A stretch of 64,000 nt of DNA, from NCBI GenBank assembly GCA_002110485.1, contig MOWL01000067.1:4278001-4342000 (forward strand). The letters run 5' to 3'. Positions 49,174 to 59,992 of this stretch are shown in pieces. The notes under the pieces were generated by a model, which worked only from the letters and a program-made list of their open reading frames with translations, made no database searches and was not told where the DNA came from. A program made the position numbers and the translations under genes. This stretch comes from Emergomyces orientalis. Lineage: Eukaryota > Ascomycota > Eurotiomycetes > Onygenales > Ajellomycetaceae. Numbering within the stretch: the first letter of the stretch is position 1; the number at the start of each line of letters is the position of its first letter.

Positions 49174-49530
49174 ATGAAGAATCAGACATTCTTTTACTAC
49201 TATTTTGACATATACGTTCTATCGCACGTAGCACAGGAAATTCATATCTTTTTCAAGATGAAACATGCAAAGAGAAGAAAGCCGAAAGAAGAAGTGCAGT
49301 ATCTGCACGCAGAGATGACTAGAAAGAATGAGCTGTTCTGCAATCTTGAGACTAAAGTTCAGGTGCTGCAGAATTGATATCAATGTGAGATCTGCTATAG
49401 CATCTCATCAGAGTGAAGAACTCTTCTGCCGTGTGGACATTGATTTTGCACAGAATGCCTTCGTCCTCTCATTGGTGATGACTGTTCAAAGTGTTATAAT
49501 CCTATCACTGGTATTCTCAAGAGCTATTAG
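49174..49530 (+). pseudogene. Coiled-coil/RING-finger frame with three in-frame TGA codons
   Basis: One frame from ATG 49174 to TAG 49528-49530 (118 codons) has TGA at codons 68, 81 and 90 and no other break. A basic helical N-terminal part (KRRKPKEEVQYLHAEM) precedes a RING-like domain: YQCEICYSISSE, RTLLPCGH, FCTECLRPLIGDDCSKCYNPI. The Cys and His ligands (CxxC, CGH, FCxxC, CxxC) are preserved across the TGA codons. Two of the TGA sit where RING proteins often have Trp or another residue next to E-x-R and CGH-x-FC. It lies 250 bp past the transposon's right end and may belong to another element. By the standard code it is broken. Confidence 0.6.
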
Positions 49531-52500
49531 GATTAGGTAGAAACCCTTTTCTTAGTCAGAGCGGTAGAAACGTCATTGTTGGTTGTGGTTTTGTTCTTGT
49601 TTTGAGGTATTGCTTGCGCCTTCCAAACTCCGCTTGTATGAACTTTTGAAAGGATTGCGAGCAAGAATAGTCAGTGCCTTCTGTCTTTGGGATGCTCGAA
49701 GTTCGGAACTACACCAGGCGGCGGATCCAAGGCGCCCTTTACCGCCGACATGGCTGCTGGGTGCCTACCAGCATCCAACTGTCTCTTCGAGCGGGGAACT
49801 AGAAGTTAAGCGTAGATAAAGCAAAGTAGCGGAGAAGAGAAACAACCGTTAGGGGGAAAAAAGCCAACGGTGTTCGGCGGGTCGCACATTATATTCGAGA
49901 GGACTTCGATCAAAGGTTGGGATAGATTTTGATAAGCAGGCAATTTGGAACTACAAGTGGATGCAGCTCCAGTAAAAGCGAATTAAAATTCGCTAAGTTG
50001 CTGGGGGTAGAGACCCAGAGATAAGCACTCTGTGGCAAGAAGAAACATCTGTTCGACATGATCGACGAATGAATGGATTATTCATATTTTTCAGTCATCT
50101 CCCTACCCACAAGTTGTGGGATTGTCAGACCAGGAACCCTCGCACGTCAGGAGTAATTCCTCCATGCTTTTCAGAAATATTCCTTCGTGTTGCCAGACAG
50201 GATACAGACAGAAAATAAATAATCAGACACATATGTCTTTCCGACATGTGAGTCGAGTTGTTGCCGGTTGGACGTCGTCGCTTGACTGCAATTCTGCGGA
50301 CTGCTAAGCTGTATGCAGTCGAAAATGCTCGAGTATAAAAGCGCCCCAACCCTCGGTTCAAAGGAGGCTAAGATATTTGATGCCCGTTTGACTTCCGCCA
50401 AGGTTGGCGTCCCTTTTCTGAGTTAACAGATGCCCGAAATTGGATCCATCATGTTGCAGAGTGGGAAGCAGCAAAAGCAAGACACATTTGGAAAAGCACA
50501 AGGATTCGGGTTAACTACCGGCATGCCAAAACCTCATCCTCCCCCGGCCTGATCCTTGGAACACCCGATATCCCCGATCATCCCGGGCATATGGTGTAAT
50601 GTATGTACTGTACATACTAAATTCAGAGGAGTGGAGGTCCAGGAGAAGTCACCAAAACGGTGGCTTCGGGTGGGAAGACCGGAAGCTAAACCTTGACCTT
50701 GGGGGAGGACCCACTTGATAGCCAACCGACACTGGGACATTCGAAATCTGCGGCTAGCCTCAAGCAGCAATTCACGACTCAAGAGATTGGTCAACCTTGA
50801 AGAAATGGGTGCCCGGGATGCGCCAGTTGGCGCAACCGGTAAGTAGATCGAGGCTGTGATTGGTGGTGATGGGCGAAGAGACGAACTCCCCTGTCTCTGG
50901 TTCAACATTCCCGATTCCGCAGAGCTAGAGCACAATTGGATGTTCCTATCTCCCATATGTATCGTGGTGGACTGTTTTACGACAGGAATAATGGGTATTA
51001 TTACTGTTCTCATGCCCATGATTATATCTGCGAAAGATGCAAATGCTAAAACGCCAAAGACTCTTGATGGAGACCGGCAAATAATAATGAGATAATAGTA
51101 CTTTTTGCAGTTCGAGACTCCCCACTCCAGCCAGAGACTGTGACATGGATTGGTTCGCATGCACATGTAAATTCGATATACCACCCTGGGTTGATGTCCG
51201 CACATTATCAAGGCCGAACCCCGAAACTCCTGTGGATAGTTACATAACTAACTATCGAGATAGACGTTGTTGCGGCAGTCTGTTGGCCAATTGGAGCTGG
51301 GCTGATATTCACCGGCCATCTAAGCTTTCATCCGTCCGTAGCGATGGGTAGGTATAGTTACTAAGTCTTATGTCAAGAAAATGCATGGAATTGTATTCTT
51401 AAGCCAATGAGAAGCTTAGGGATAGCATAGCCGCCTTGGTCTTGATACGTTGGCTCTTCAAAGCTCGTCTGCTTTTGCAGCTGGTTTGTCCTGTTGTCTT
51501 GGAAATCTGACCTTGGATCGACGCGGCGCTGTTTTTCTTTCACGCCACGCAACTTCGCAGCTGACGCTAGCTAACCTTAAACAGATCAATAACAGCCACA
51601 GAAATGCTCAACCAATGTCCTCTTGCACTTTCTTGGTCTTCAGCGATCGAAAGAACGTTGGAAGATCAGGTATGCTGTTAGTGTCAGGTACCGATGTGCT
51701 TGGACGTAGCTGATTTGTGCAAACTATTGTCATATGATTAGGGCCTACCTTTGTCCTGGTGTTCGAAGTTTGTCTGACAATGCTTCGACTTCCGGGGAAA
51801 TTTTTCCTTGACAGGATCAAGTTTCTGGCTGTGCCGAGCGCGACCCTTTTCCATGAAACCCGGCTTAAAGTTACCTGGTGCCTCACTGTCAATGTCAATA
51901 GCGCAAAGATAGAATAAGTAACCATACGATCGAAAATAAATGGAATATATTGTAAATTCCTTGGAGCTCAAAAGGGCAAATGCGTTCCTCTCCTGACACT
52001 GAACAACAAAGGAAATAATGATCCAGAACGGATGGCCAGGCTATCATCTTCTAGAATGGCTTAGCTGCTTGAACTCATCAGCTTGGTCTTTTTTGAGCTA
52101 GCCCATAGCGCTGAATTTCCCATTGACTTTTCAACTGCGGGTCGGGCTGAGCGGCCACACACAACCCCGAACTGTGTTCAAAGATTGGATCGCAGAGTTG
52201 AGAACTTGAGCTGGGTGTTTCCAATTTCCAAGCGGGAGAGGTTTGATGCCGTATTCTCTGCCTTTCCTATGATGTGCCTAGGTTGATCATCATTATTCGC
52301 GACAGAATCATGACTTAGCTCAGAAGAGGCAGCTGTGTGTTGATTATATAGTAGCGCCATTGGAATTGGAGCTGAAGTGGGTTTCCCTTGTCTCCTGTAT
52401 GAGTACCAGCAAAAGTCGAGCGATTATTAAAACTTACTCTACCACTAAGTTAATTGATAGAGTATTTGATACCCGTCTATTCTTGAGTTCATAGTGAAAC

Positions 52501-54024
52501 TTTTCTCAACCCGTCTACCTAGCGGCTCTGCCTTAACTTTGACGGATCATCAAATGTTTGTATTCCCCGCTTGGGGTGATGAGCAGCCCGAGTAAGTTAC
52601 TCTGCTCTTCGTAGCTTGAAAAACCGGTTTTAACTCATAACGGGTGCATAATGTTAAGTTCTCAGTGGCACAATTTCAACTAGAAGTGTGTACTTTTGTC
52701 GTCGCGCTCAGAGAGCAGGACTCTCCTCTCATCTTGGGGGTCGATGTATGAGAGATTTTTATATGGTAGAATGCTAGCGTACGAATGAAAAGCGAAGTAA
52801 AAATGGATTGAGAGCTCTGCCCTCCCAAATATCTATGGGTTTTTCATGGCTTTTTATAGCCATGAATCTCTCGCTAGCTAATATTACAAAATATGTCAAT
52901 AGAGGCATTTTACATGTGATATTTAATAATCTCTCATATAAAAGAGTGAAATCTCCGAGGTAGGAGGAAAAATGAGGCAATTACCAAGATATAAGGAGGA
53001 GTGGCGTATTCGGTGGAGATTTGAGTGGTTCGATGCAGCCGTTTGGTGCTTGATTAATAATCAGGTGTTTGACATGATGCTACTATGGTACACGTACATA
53101 CATGTACAGTAGTGCATGCAACCCACTCTGGACTACTGTTCTGTCCAGCGTTTATCTCCAGCCGATCTGCCTGGGATGTGGGACAATGCATGCATTTCTC
53201 TTATCCGCTACTGGAAAATTTCAGGTGGTGGTACCTGGCCGCGGTTGTGGAACTTGTGGTGCCCGTACAGAGTATATTGAAGCAAAGATGACGGAATTAA
53301 CTCGGGTGGCCAAAGGAAGATCCCGAAAAGCCAAATAATAATCCATGGGTGGCAAGTTGGCTAAAACCGGAGCCGTTGAAACTAAGCCAAACTCCCGCAA
53401 TAAAATAATAATAATATCGTGCAGGCTCCAATCCGCGCCGTACGCAACCGTCACAGCATACAAACCAGGTCCAGGGGTTCCACCACAAACGCCACTATCC
53501 TCCTCGATATTATTGTACACCCTGGACGGCGTTCTAACTAGTAATGTGTGCATTTCTTGAGGATGCGACGGGCCAGTGGGCAAGCAGGGATGAGACTCCA
53601 TCAAGGGCCAGTGAACCTTGAGTGGCCATTTCTCCTCAGATCGCTATCCAATGGTACCAACTGCTGGTCGATGGCGAGAAAATTGATTGATAATGACAAG
53701 CAATTTGACAAGAATGTCCCCACAACAGGCAAACTTTTTCTGTCCCGGGGCCGCGGGCTGTGGCCAAAGGAAGTGCAAGTTCAAATAACCGCTCAAACAG
53801 CTGCTTCCCGGATGTTACTCCGGCCATTAAGCAATATTTCGAAACAGGAAAAACAGCGCAATATTGTTGTGAGCCGTGGTTATCCCTGTCTGTCTGTCTG
53901 TCTGTCTGTCAGTTCCTGCATGACATTTCGCTGAAAAAAAACTTCGTACTCTTTGTCAACAAGAGCGTTGATCGCCCTCCCCCGACAATTGCCTGCCGAA
54001 CAACCTCCCTGAAACTTCGACAGA
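49531..54024. other. Gene-poor accessory stretch, 4.5 kb
   Basis: Several ORFs of 60-225 codons exist, but none shows a recognisable motif, spliced continuity or protein-like composition. It probably holds decayed repeats. A (TGTC)6 microsatellite lies at 53887-53910. Confidence 0.5.
53887..53910 (+). repeat. (TGTC)6 microsatellite
   Basis: Six perfect tandem TGTC units about 115 bp before the old yellow enzyme start. Confidence 0.9.
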
Positions 54025-55415
54025 ATGACAGTTGCCAATCGTACCGACTCAAAACTCTTCGAGCCATTGAAAATTGCCAATGGCAAGCTCAAGCTCAAAC
54101 ACCGTGTTGTCCTGGCCCCTTTGACCAGGAATCGCGGAACCCCGCTTCAGGCAGAGAGTACTCCCGAGAACCCCAATAGAATATGGCTGCCAAATGATCT
54201 CATGGTCGAATACTACACCCAACGTGCCACTGAAGGGGGTTTGTTAATTACTGAGGGCGTGCCGCCCTCACTAGAGGTACGCCAGCACCTGTGTTTTGGG
54301 GTCCCTAAAACTCTGTCTGTGCAATTGCCCAGTTGATTGACTAACGCGCTTGCTGGTAGAGTAATGGAATGCCCGGAGTCCCTGGGATTTTCATACCGGA
54401 GCAGATCGCGGCTTGGAAGAAGATTGTGGATGCTGTGCATTCCAAGGGCGGCTACATGTATTTCCAGATATGGCACGTTGGACGTGCGACCATTCCCCAG
54501 ATGACCGGTTCCCCCGCTGTAAGCGCATCAGCTACTGCCTGGGACGACCCAGAAGGGTGTTACGCATACCCCCCCATCGGGGCAGAAAAACCCGTTCGAT
54601 ATTCGGCATATCCCCCTATCGAATTGACTCGTGACCATATCAAACGAACTATCCAAGACTATTGCAATGCCGCGAAGGCAGCAATGGATATCGGATTCGA
54701 TGGCATCGAGGTTCATGGCGGCAATGGTTATCTCCCAGAGCAGTTCCTCAGTTCGAATATAAACAAGAGAACAGATGAATACGGCGGTACCCCAGAGAAG
54801 CGATGTCGATTTGTTCTTGAATTAATGGATGGGCTTGCAAACACTATTGGGGAGGAAAATCTTGCAATTCGTCTTACGCCCTTCGGACTCTTTAACCAGA
54901 CTCGTGGTGAACAACGTGTTGAGACCTGGACACACCTCTGCAAGAGCCTCAAGGAAGCACACCCAAACTTGTCATACGTTAGCTTCATCGAACCGGTAAG
55001 TAATTCGCCTAAGCCATATGATTTTATTTTCCCACTTCCGATTCTAACAGGCAACGTATAGCGCTATGAGCAAATATTCAGTCATGAGGAAAAGGATGAG
55101 TTCCTCAAGTCATGGGGCCTTGCAGATGTTAATCTCACCATGTTCCGTGAAATTTTCGGGTCAACCCCGTTCTTTTCTGCGGGTGGCTGGGATGATACCA
55201 ATTTCGACGGCGTTATCGAGTCTGGGAAATATGATGCCCTGTTATTTGGACGGTTTTTTATCAGCAACCCAGATCTTGTTGAGCGTCTCCAATCAGGTAA
55301 ACCGTTGAACAAGTACGACCGTAGCCGATTTTATGGACCATTTGAAGACCCAACTATCGGATACACGGATTACCCAACATTAGAGCAAATGGAAGCAAAG
55401 GTGGTGCAGAATTAA
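54025..55415 (+). CDS. Old yellow enzyme family NADPH:flavin oxidoreductase
   Basis: Three exons, 54025-54276, 54360-54995 and 55062-55415, give 413 residues. The flavin barrel starts SKLFEPLKIANGKLKLKHRVVLAPLTRNR. Further landmarks are LITEGVPPSLE|SNGMPGVPGIF, YFQIWHVGRAT, and the substrate-site motif GIEVHGGNGYLPEQFL, which keeps the His/Asn pair and Tyr of active OYEs. TDEYGGTPEKRCRF and the phosphate-binding FSAGGWDD plus LLFGRFFISNPDL complete it. OYEs bind FMN and reduce activated C=C bonds with NAD(P)H. Fungal members serve in oxylipin, ergot or detoxification pathways; which one applies here cannot be said. No biosynthetic cluster partner is seen. Confidence 0.9.
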
Positions 55416-55870
55416 GGATTGCGACGTTAAGGTTCCCCATTCCAATTTCTCTGCTAGGAGTTGGGAAAGCAGTTCCATGTCAACCATCAATCAGAAGGAT
55501 ACGCCCGGTGGTACTTCGCCGTTCGTCGTGGTAGTGGTTAAGACAAAAGAGGCTTTGACATACATAGGAGTGTTTCAAACCCTGCGTCCGTCCCAGTAAT
55601 AGAATGAGATTCAACGTCCCTGTTATTTATCATTATATCAGTGCCTGATTGTAGTTGCTTACGTTGTTACTAGACGTCACCGAAAACTCATTGCCTTATG
55701 CTTCTCTAATCTTAGCTTTTCCTTTCTTTTCCTTTCTTTTTCTTTGGCACTTCTCTAATGAATTGAATTCATAATATCGATGTCTTACTAAGAGCATTCA
55801 GATGAAACTCTTCCATTCAGGAAATTCGTATCTCAAGAACGAGCGCGCTTCGCCATCATTGGAAAACGAT
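55416..55870. other. Intergenic, convergent 3' ends
   Basis: Contains TTTCCTTTCTTTTCC tracts near 55720-55745. No gene seen. Confidence 0.5.
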
Positions 55871-57431
55871 TCACTCACTGTCATTATTGCCCAGATCACT
55901 TCCGATCGAAAACTTATTTGAGATTTCTATCATACAACAAAATGAGTCTGTTTGTGAATTTGGGAACTCAGGGGGCTGTTCATCCAATTTCTCTTGGTAT
56001 ATCGGATCATACACGGGAGCATGTCTCGAGAAATTCTCAGGAATTTTCAGTAGTCCTTTTGCAGTAATGTTTTGCTTGACCCAGTGCAAATTATTCGCAA
56101 TTGTTCTTCCATCAACTGTCTGCTGCACTGGCGGAGCCAGTTGTCCTTGAATTATCAGTGCATCAGCATTGGATCTAGTAATCGCAAGCCATTCTTCATC
56201 GTAATATAGGGTAAATTTGCCCTCGGGGGATTTTGTAAAATAATGCTTTGTGTTGTCATTCTCTGTTGCTAAACATGAATTGACCTCTACAATTTCAAGA
56301 AATTCACGCCCATGTCCTGGCTTGTCCAGAGCAAGAAATTTCGTCTCATCATTTGTTATATGGGGAGATAGGCGGGTGGGCCGCTGGGTTTTAGCGCTGG
56401 CAGAGGCTTGAAACATCGAATTTGGTAATTGGAGTTGCAAATCTTCGGAAATTGACAAATTTTTGAAAATGTCGTCGATTGTAATATTACTCGCATGCTT
56501 CACGGTAGCAGAATACTTGATGTGCATATGGCCCGAAAACCAATATGTGGGGCGAAGATAATTCAGGAGTTGCTCAGCCAGAGGGCTTCCCAGATTATCA
56601 ACTTTGGCACTCTCTCAAAAATGGCCTCGTTCTCGAAACAGCTTCCTGTAGTCGCCAAACCACTCAATACGCCGGGGCCAATCATGGCTTACTCCCATAT
56701 CTACTGGATGGCGGATTTTCAGCAATTTCATGACATCGTAATCGCGGACGTGATAGATCGAACGAATATCACTTGCATTGTATGGGAGACGTTCGTAGTG
56801 TGGCTGATTGTAGTCTGACCGTTTGAAAATGCCTGACAAGCCGGCGATGCGGAAAGGGCCGTAGCGGATCACATTCGCTGCACCCATGTAATAGATATTG
56901 GGTGCCAACCAGCCGCCATAATACAGCTCGAATAAGTAATTCGACGCTTCGTGGTTACCTCCGATGACGATGGTCAGGATGGGAGCCTTTTTTGCTCCAC
57001 TGTAGTAGGCGTGGAAGTCACCAAGTTTTCGATATTTACGAGGCACAGACATGCAATTCAAGTCGAGCATGTTGCGAACCGCCTATAGCTACACATACAA
57101 GTCAGCTCCAGGGTGTTTTGAACAGCGTCGGGGGGTAGCGGAGGGAAGGGGCGCTGGCTTGGGGTGGAAATACTCCCCTGAAAGTCCCCACAGATCAACA
57201 AGAAATCCAGTTGCTCCATGGCCCATCCGCGGGATTCACATGAAACATCAACGGCCTCGTAGATTTCGTCCAGAGAACCATGGCCCTAGTTATATGGTAC
57301 AGGGTGCTCCATCGCAATTAGTAAAACTACCCGTTGCAACAAGTGCATCATGTTACACTTAGCTGGCGGAGAACTGTACTCACACAACCCTCAACAGCAA
57401 TCTTCAGAGAGAGACGCGGGGGAGTTTCCAT
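55871..57431 (-). pseudogene. Decayed DBR1-like lariat debranching enzyme paralogue
   Basis: Minus-strand pieces match DBR1 in order. 57431-57384 encodes METPPRLSLKIAVEGC, with a GTGAGT donor. 57285-about 57177 encodes GHGSLDEIYEAVD...LDFLLICGDF. 57082-56615 encodes AVRNMLDLNCMSVPRKYR, IGGNHEAS, SGIFKRSDY and SHDWP. 56614-55871 continues GSPLAEQLLNYLRP, FSGHMHIKYSA and the C-terminal domain with TKFLALDKPG. Metallophosphoesterase ligand motifs (GD, GNHE, SHDWP, GHMH) are kept. Two lesions are seen: the exon 2/3 junction has no GT donor and an extra T near 57177-57183, and an in-frame TGA at 56615-56617 follows RERGHF. DBR1 itself is normally single copy and conserved, so this is probably a second, dying copy. 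Confidence 0.75.
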
Positions 57432-57852
57432 CTCCTCCAGCACGGCATTCGACATCGCTGTCAATTCCGGAAGACTGCTGGATGAATTTGGTGAGTATCC
57501 AGATGTTGTGAGGATTTCGTTCCGAAGCTGTCGTCGCTTGGAGTGAGTCAAGAGGAAAAAACGGCAAACGGGCAGCAGCGCCGTGGGTGGCAGCAGGAAA
57601 TATGTAATGCGCAAATACTTGCAACAGTCAAGCTAAATAATAGCGTTCAACTCCGCATTCCCAGCTCAGCACTAAGTTACAGAGTATTTCTCCCCCAATC
57701 ATCAGGCTGCAATTTGTGTCGACACCCCTGCAGGGCTTAGACAGCCAAGTATTCATCGTTCCTCCTCGTATATAGTCAGTGCGGGTGCTCTATTTAAAGA
57801 AATCCCTTTTTGTTCAGCAGGCAGCGTTGAACCCATATGCACGGGCAGAAAC
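57432..57852. promoter_or_regulatory. Divergent gap between DBR1-like pseudogene and NGS1-like gene
   Basis: 421 bp between opposite start codons. No clear element recognised. Confidence 0.45.
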
Positions 57853-59992
57853 ATGGAGGATGATGAATTGCAGAGACAGCTCGGACAGGTATGATCCCGA
57901 GTTCGCGTGTGTTGCTATATCTACATACACTGTTGCTACAATTTCGGCTTCTCCATGCTCATAACTTTGACAGCTTCTGCTCATCAACGTCGACGGATCA
58001 ACTGCCCACGATGACATCAAACGGCTGATATGCGCCCCATTTTACATCGGTGGTGTCGTTCTTTCTCGACTGAATGGTGCAACTGCTGAGCAAATCATCT
58101 CTCTTGTGAATGACCTCCAGCGCACAGCAAGGGATGCTGGCCATGCGCAGCCCCTGTTTATATGCATCAGCCAGGACAGCAGCTTAGACTCTGCATCCGG
58201 ACCTTCCATTGTGCCTCAGCAAGGCTGGTTGGCCCCATTGAGAGCTACAAGTACTTCGGAGGATACCCTTCAAGCCGCTACGACTACTGGGGAGATTTTA
58301 CGTGCTCTGGGAGTAAACATGCATTTTACAGACATCTGCATCGTCAACTCCAAACCCTCAAAACCACCAGGAACAAGACTGGAATTGAGTGGCGATGATG
58401 TTGGTCGATTGTTCGCTGCCACGCTCAGAGGCTTCCGGTCTCGAGGGATCATGGCATGCCTGAGAGATTCCCGGGGACGCAATCTGGTTAGAAGCTCGGA
58501 GCTTCCGTCCCCGGCCATCTCTGAAAACAAGGAGCTCCTAGAGAGTCAACTGATTCCGTATCGGCGAGCTATTGCTGAGGATGTGGAGGCAATATTGACC
58601 CATGATATCGCGGTTCCAGATGTCGATAGCGCGCTACCTGTGGCTCTTGAGAAACACGCTGTCCAGGTTCTCCGGGATAATCTACAGTATAAAGGTTTGG
58701 TGATTTCAGGTTACCCTAGGTCTAACGCCATAAGATCGAAGTTTAATGTGGCAGAGAGTGCCATTTCGTCCTTTCATGCAGGGAATGACTGCACAATGAT
58801 ATCAAATAACTTCGAAGAGCAAGTAAATTCATTTCAGCAGGTTCTAAGTGCGTCTAAGGGTGGGGAGATACCGATGAACCAAATTTCCGAATCACTCGAG
58901 CGTGTGAAAAAACTAAAGGATACCTTTATAAGTTGGGAATCAACTTTGGAGATGCGTCCTGCCTCGGACTTAAAAGTCGTCTGTACGCCAGATAAGATGT
59001 CGTCCGCGGTTACCACATGTCATTTCCTTCAACCTCCACATATCCCCATCGAGCCGTTCGAACCTTGCAAGGACATGGCTGAACTAATCAGCCTATGGCA
59101 TTCCCTGCTTCCTCAATATGCTGTGCCAGGGACCCGACTCTCTGGCCTTCTTACCCACCCCAATAGTGCACATTTCAGAGTTCGCCTCGGGCAGCAGCTT
59201 ATTGGCTTTGTTGCTACTTTTGTGAACGAAGATCGTCCAACGTCCTATATTTCCGCCCTTCTAGTTCATCCAGCCCATCAATCGCGCGGCGTTGGAACTG
59301 CATTGATCAGACATGCCCAAAACCATCTACGTTCCGCCTCCAAGGCTCGAACAGTCACAATAGGGTCTAGTTTTCCACGTTTCTGGCCTGGAGTCCCCCT
59401 GGACATCCCAGCGAAGTCACAGTCATTTTTCATTAATCGTGGATTCTGTGCCGCCCTTGGACCGACAGCTAGGGATTACTGGGTCAAGCTCGCAACATAT
59501 GAAGTGCCAGCAGCCGTTTTAGAGCGTGCAGCCACGGCAGGGGTGAGTTTTATGCCCTGGAGAGAGGCTCAGTATGGCGAATGCATGGTTCGCCAGAAAG
59601 AATTGTTTGGCAGCGACGAAGTGTGGATAGGCGCGTACGAACGGCTTGCACAGGCAGGACAACATCACCAAGCTATGGTCGCCGTAGACTCTGCAGATAA
59701 CCAGGTCGGGTGGGCATTGATGATGGAATCTGGGATTGGGTTATCCAATGACCTCGCATTTCCTCCCTTGCTAGGGGAGCAAACGGGACAGATAGGGTGT
59801 GTTGGAGTACATCCTGATGCTCGGAATAAAGGGCTCGGCCTTGCATTAGTTGTACATGCGGCATTAGATCTTCGCAGACGGGGCATGGAGCAGATTTTCA
59901 TCGATTGGGTTACCCTAGTCAACTGGTACGAGAGAGCAGGGTTCGAAGTCTGGAGAGAGTATCGAACAATGGCATTGGATCACGTATTTTAA
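57853..59992 (+). CDS. NGS1-like GH3 N-acetylglucosaminidase-fold / GNAT acetyltransferase fusion
   Basis: Two exons, 57853-57888 and 57974-59992, give 684 residues. The start MEDDELQRQLGQ joins LLLINVDGSTAHDDIKRLI. Residues about 13-240 align with NagZ-type GH3 by order of motifs (FYIGGVVLSRLNGATAEQI, EILRALGVNMHFTDI), and the C-terminal half holds two GNAT folds with acetyl-CoA loops QSRGVGTAL and RNKGLGLAL. This fusion is the layout of Candida Ngs1, which senses GlcNAc through GH3 and acetylates histone H3 to induce GlcNAc catabolic genes. Here the GH3 KHFPGHG motif reads CLRDSRGRN and the nucleophile segment SDDL reads SGYPRS, so hydrolase activity is unlikely. A regulator role is inference. 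Confidence 0.83.

Noticed and set aside
50534..51211. 225-codon minus-strand ORF as a gene
   Set aside because: No recognisable domain, mixed composition and no supporting splice structure. It lies in a repeat-like, gene-poor stretch.
53085..53934. Clustered ORFs around 53.1-53.9 kb as a gene
   Set aside because: Overlapping frames on both strands without motifs; one spans the TGTC microsatellite.
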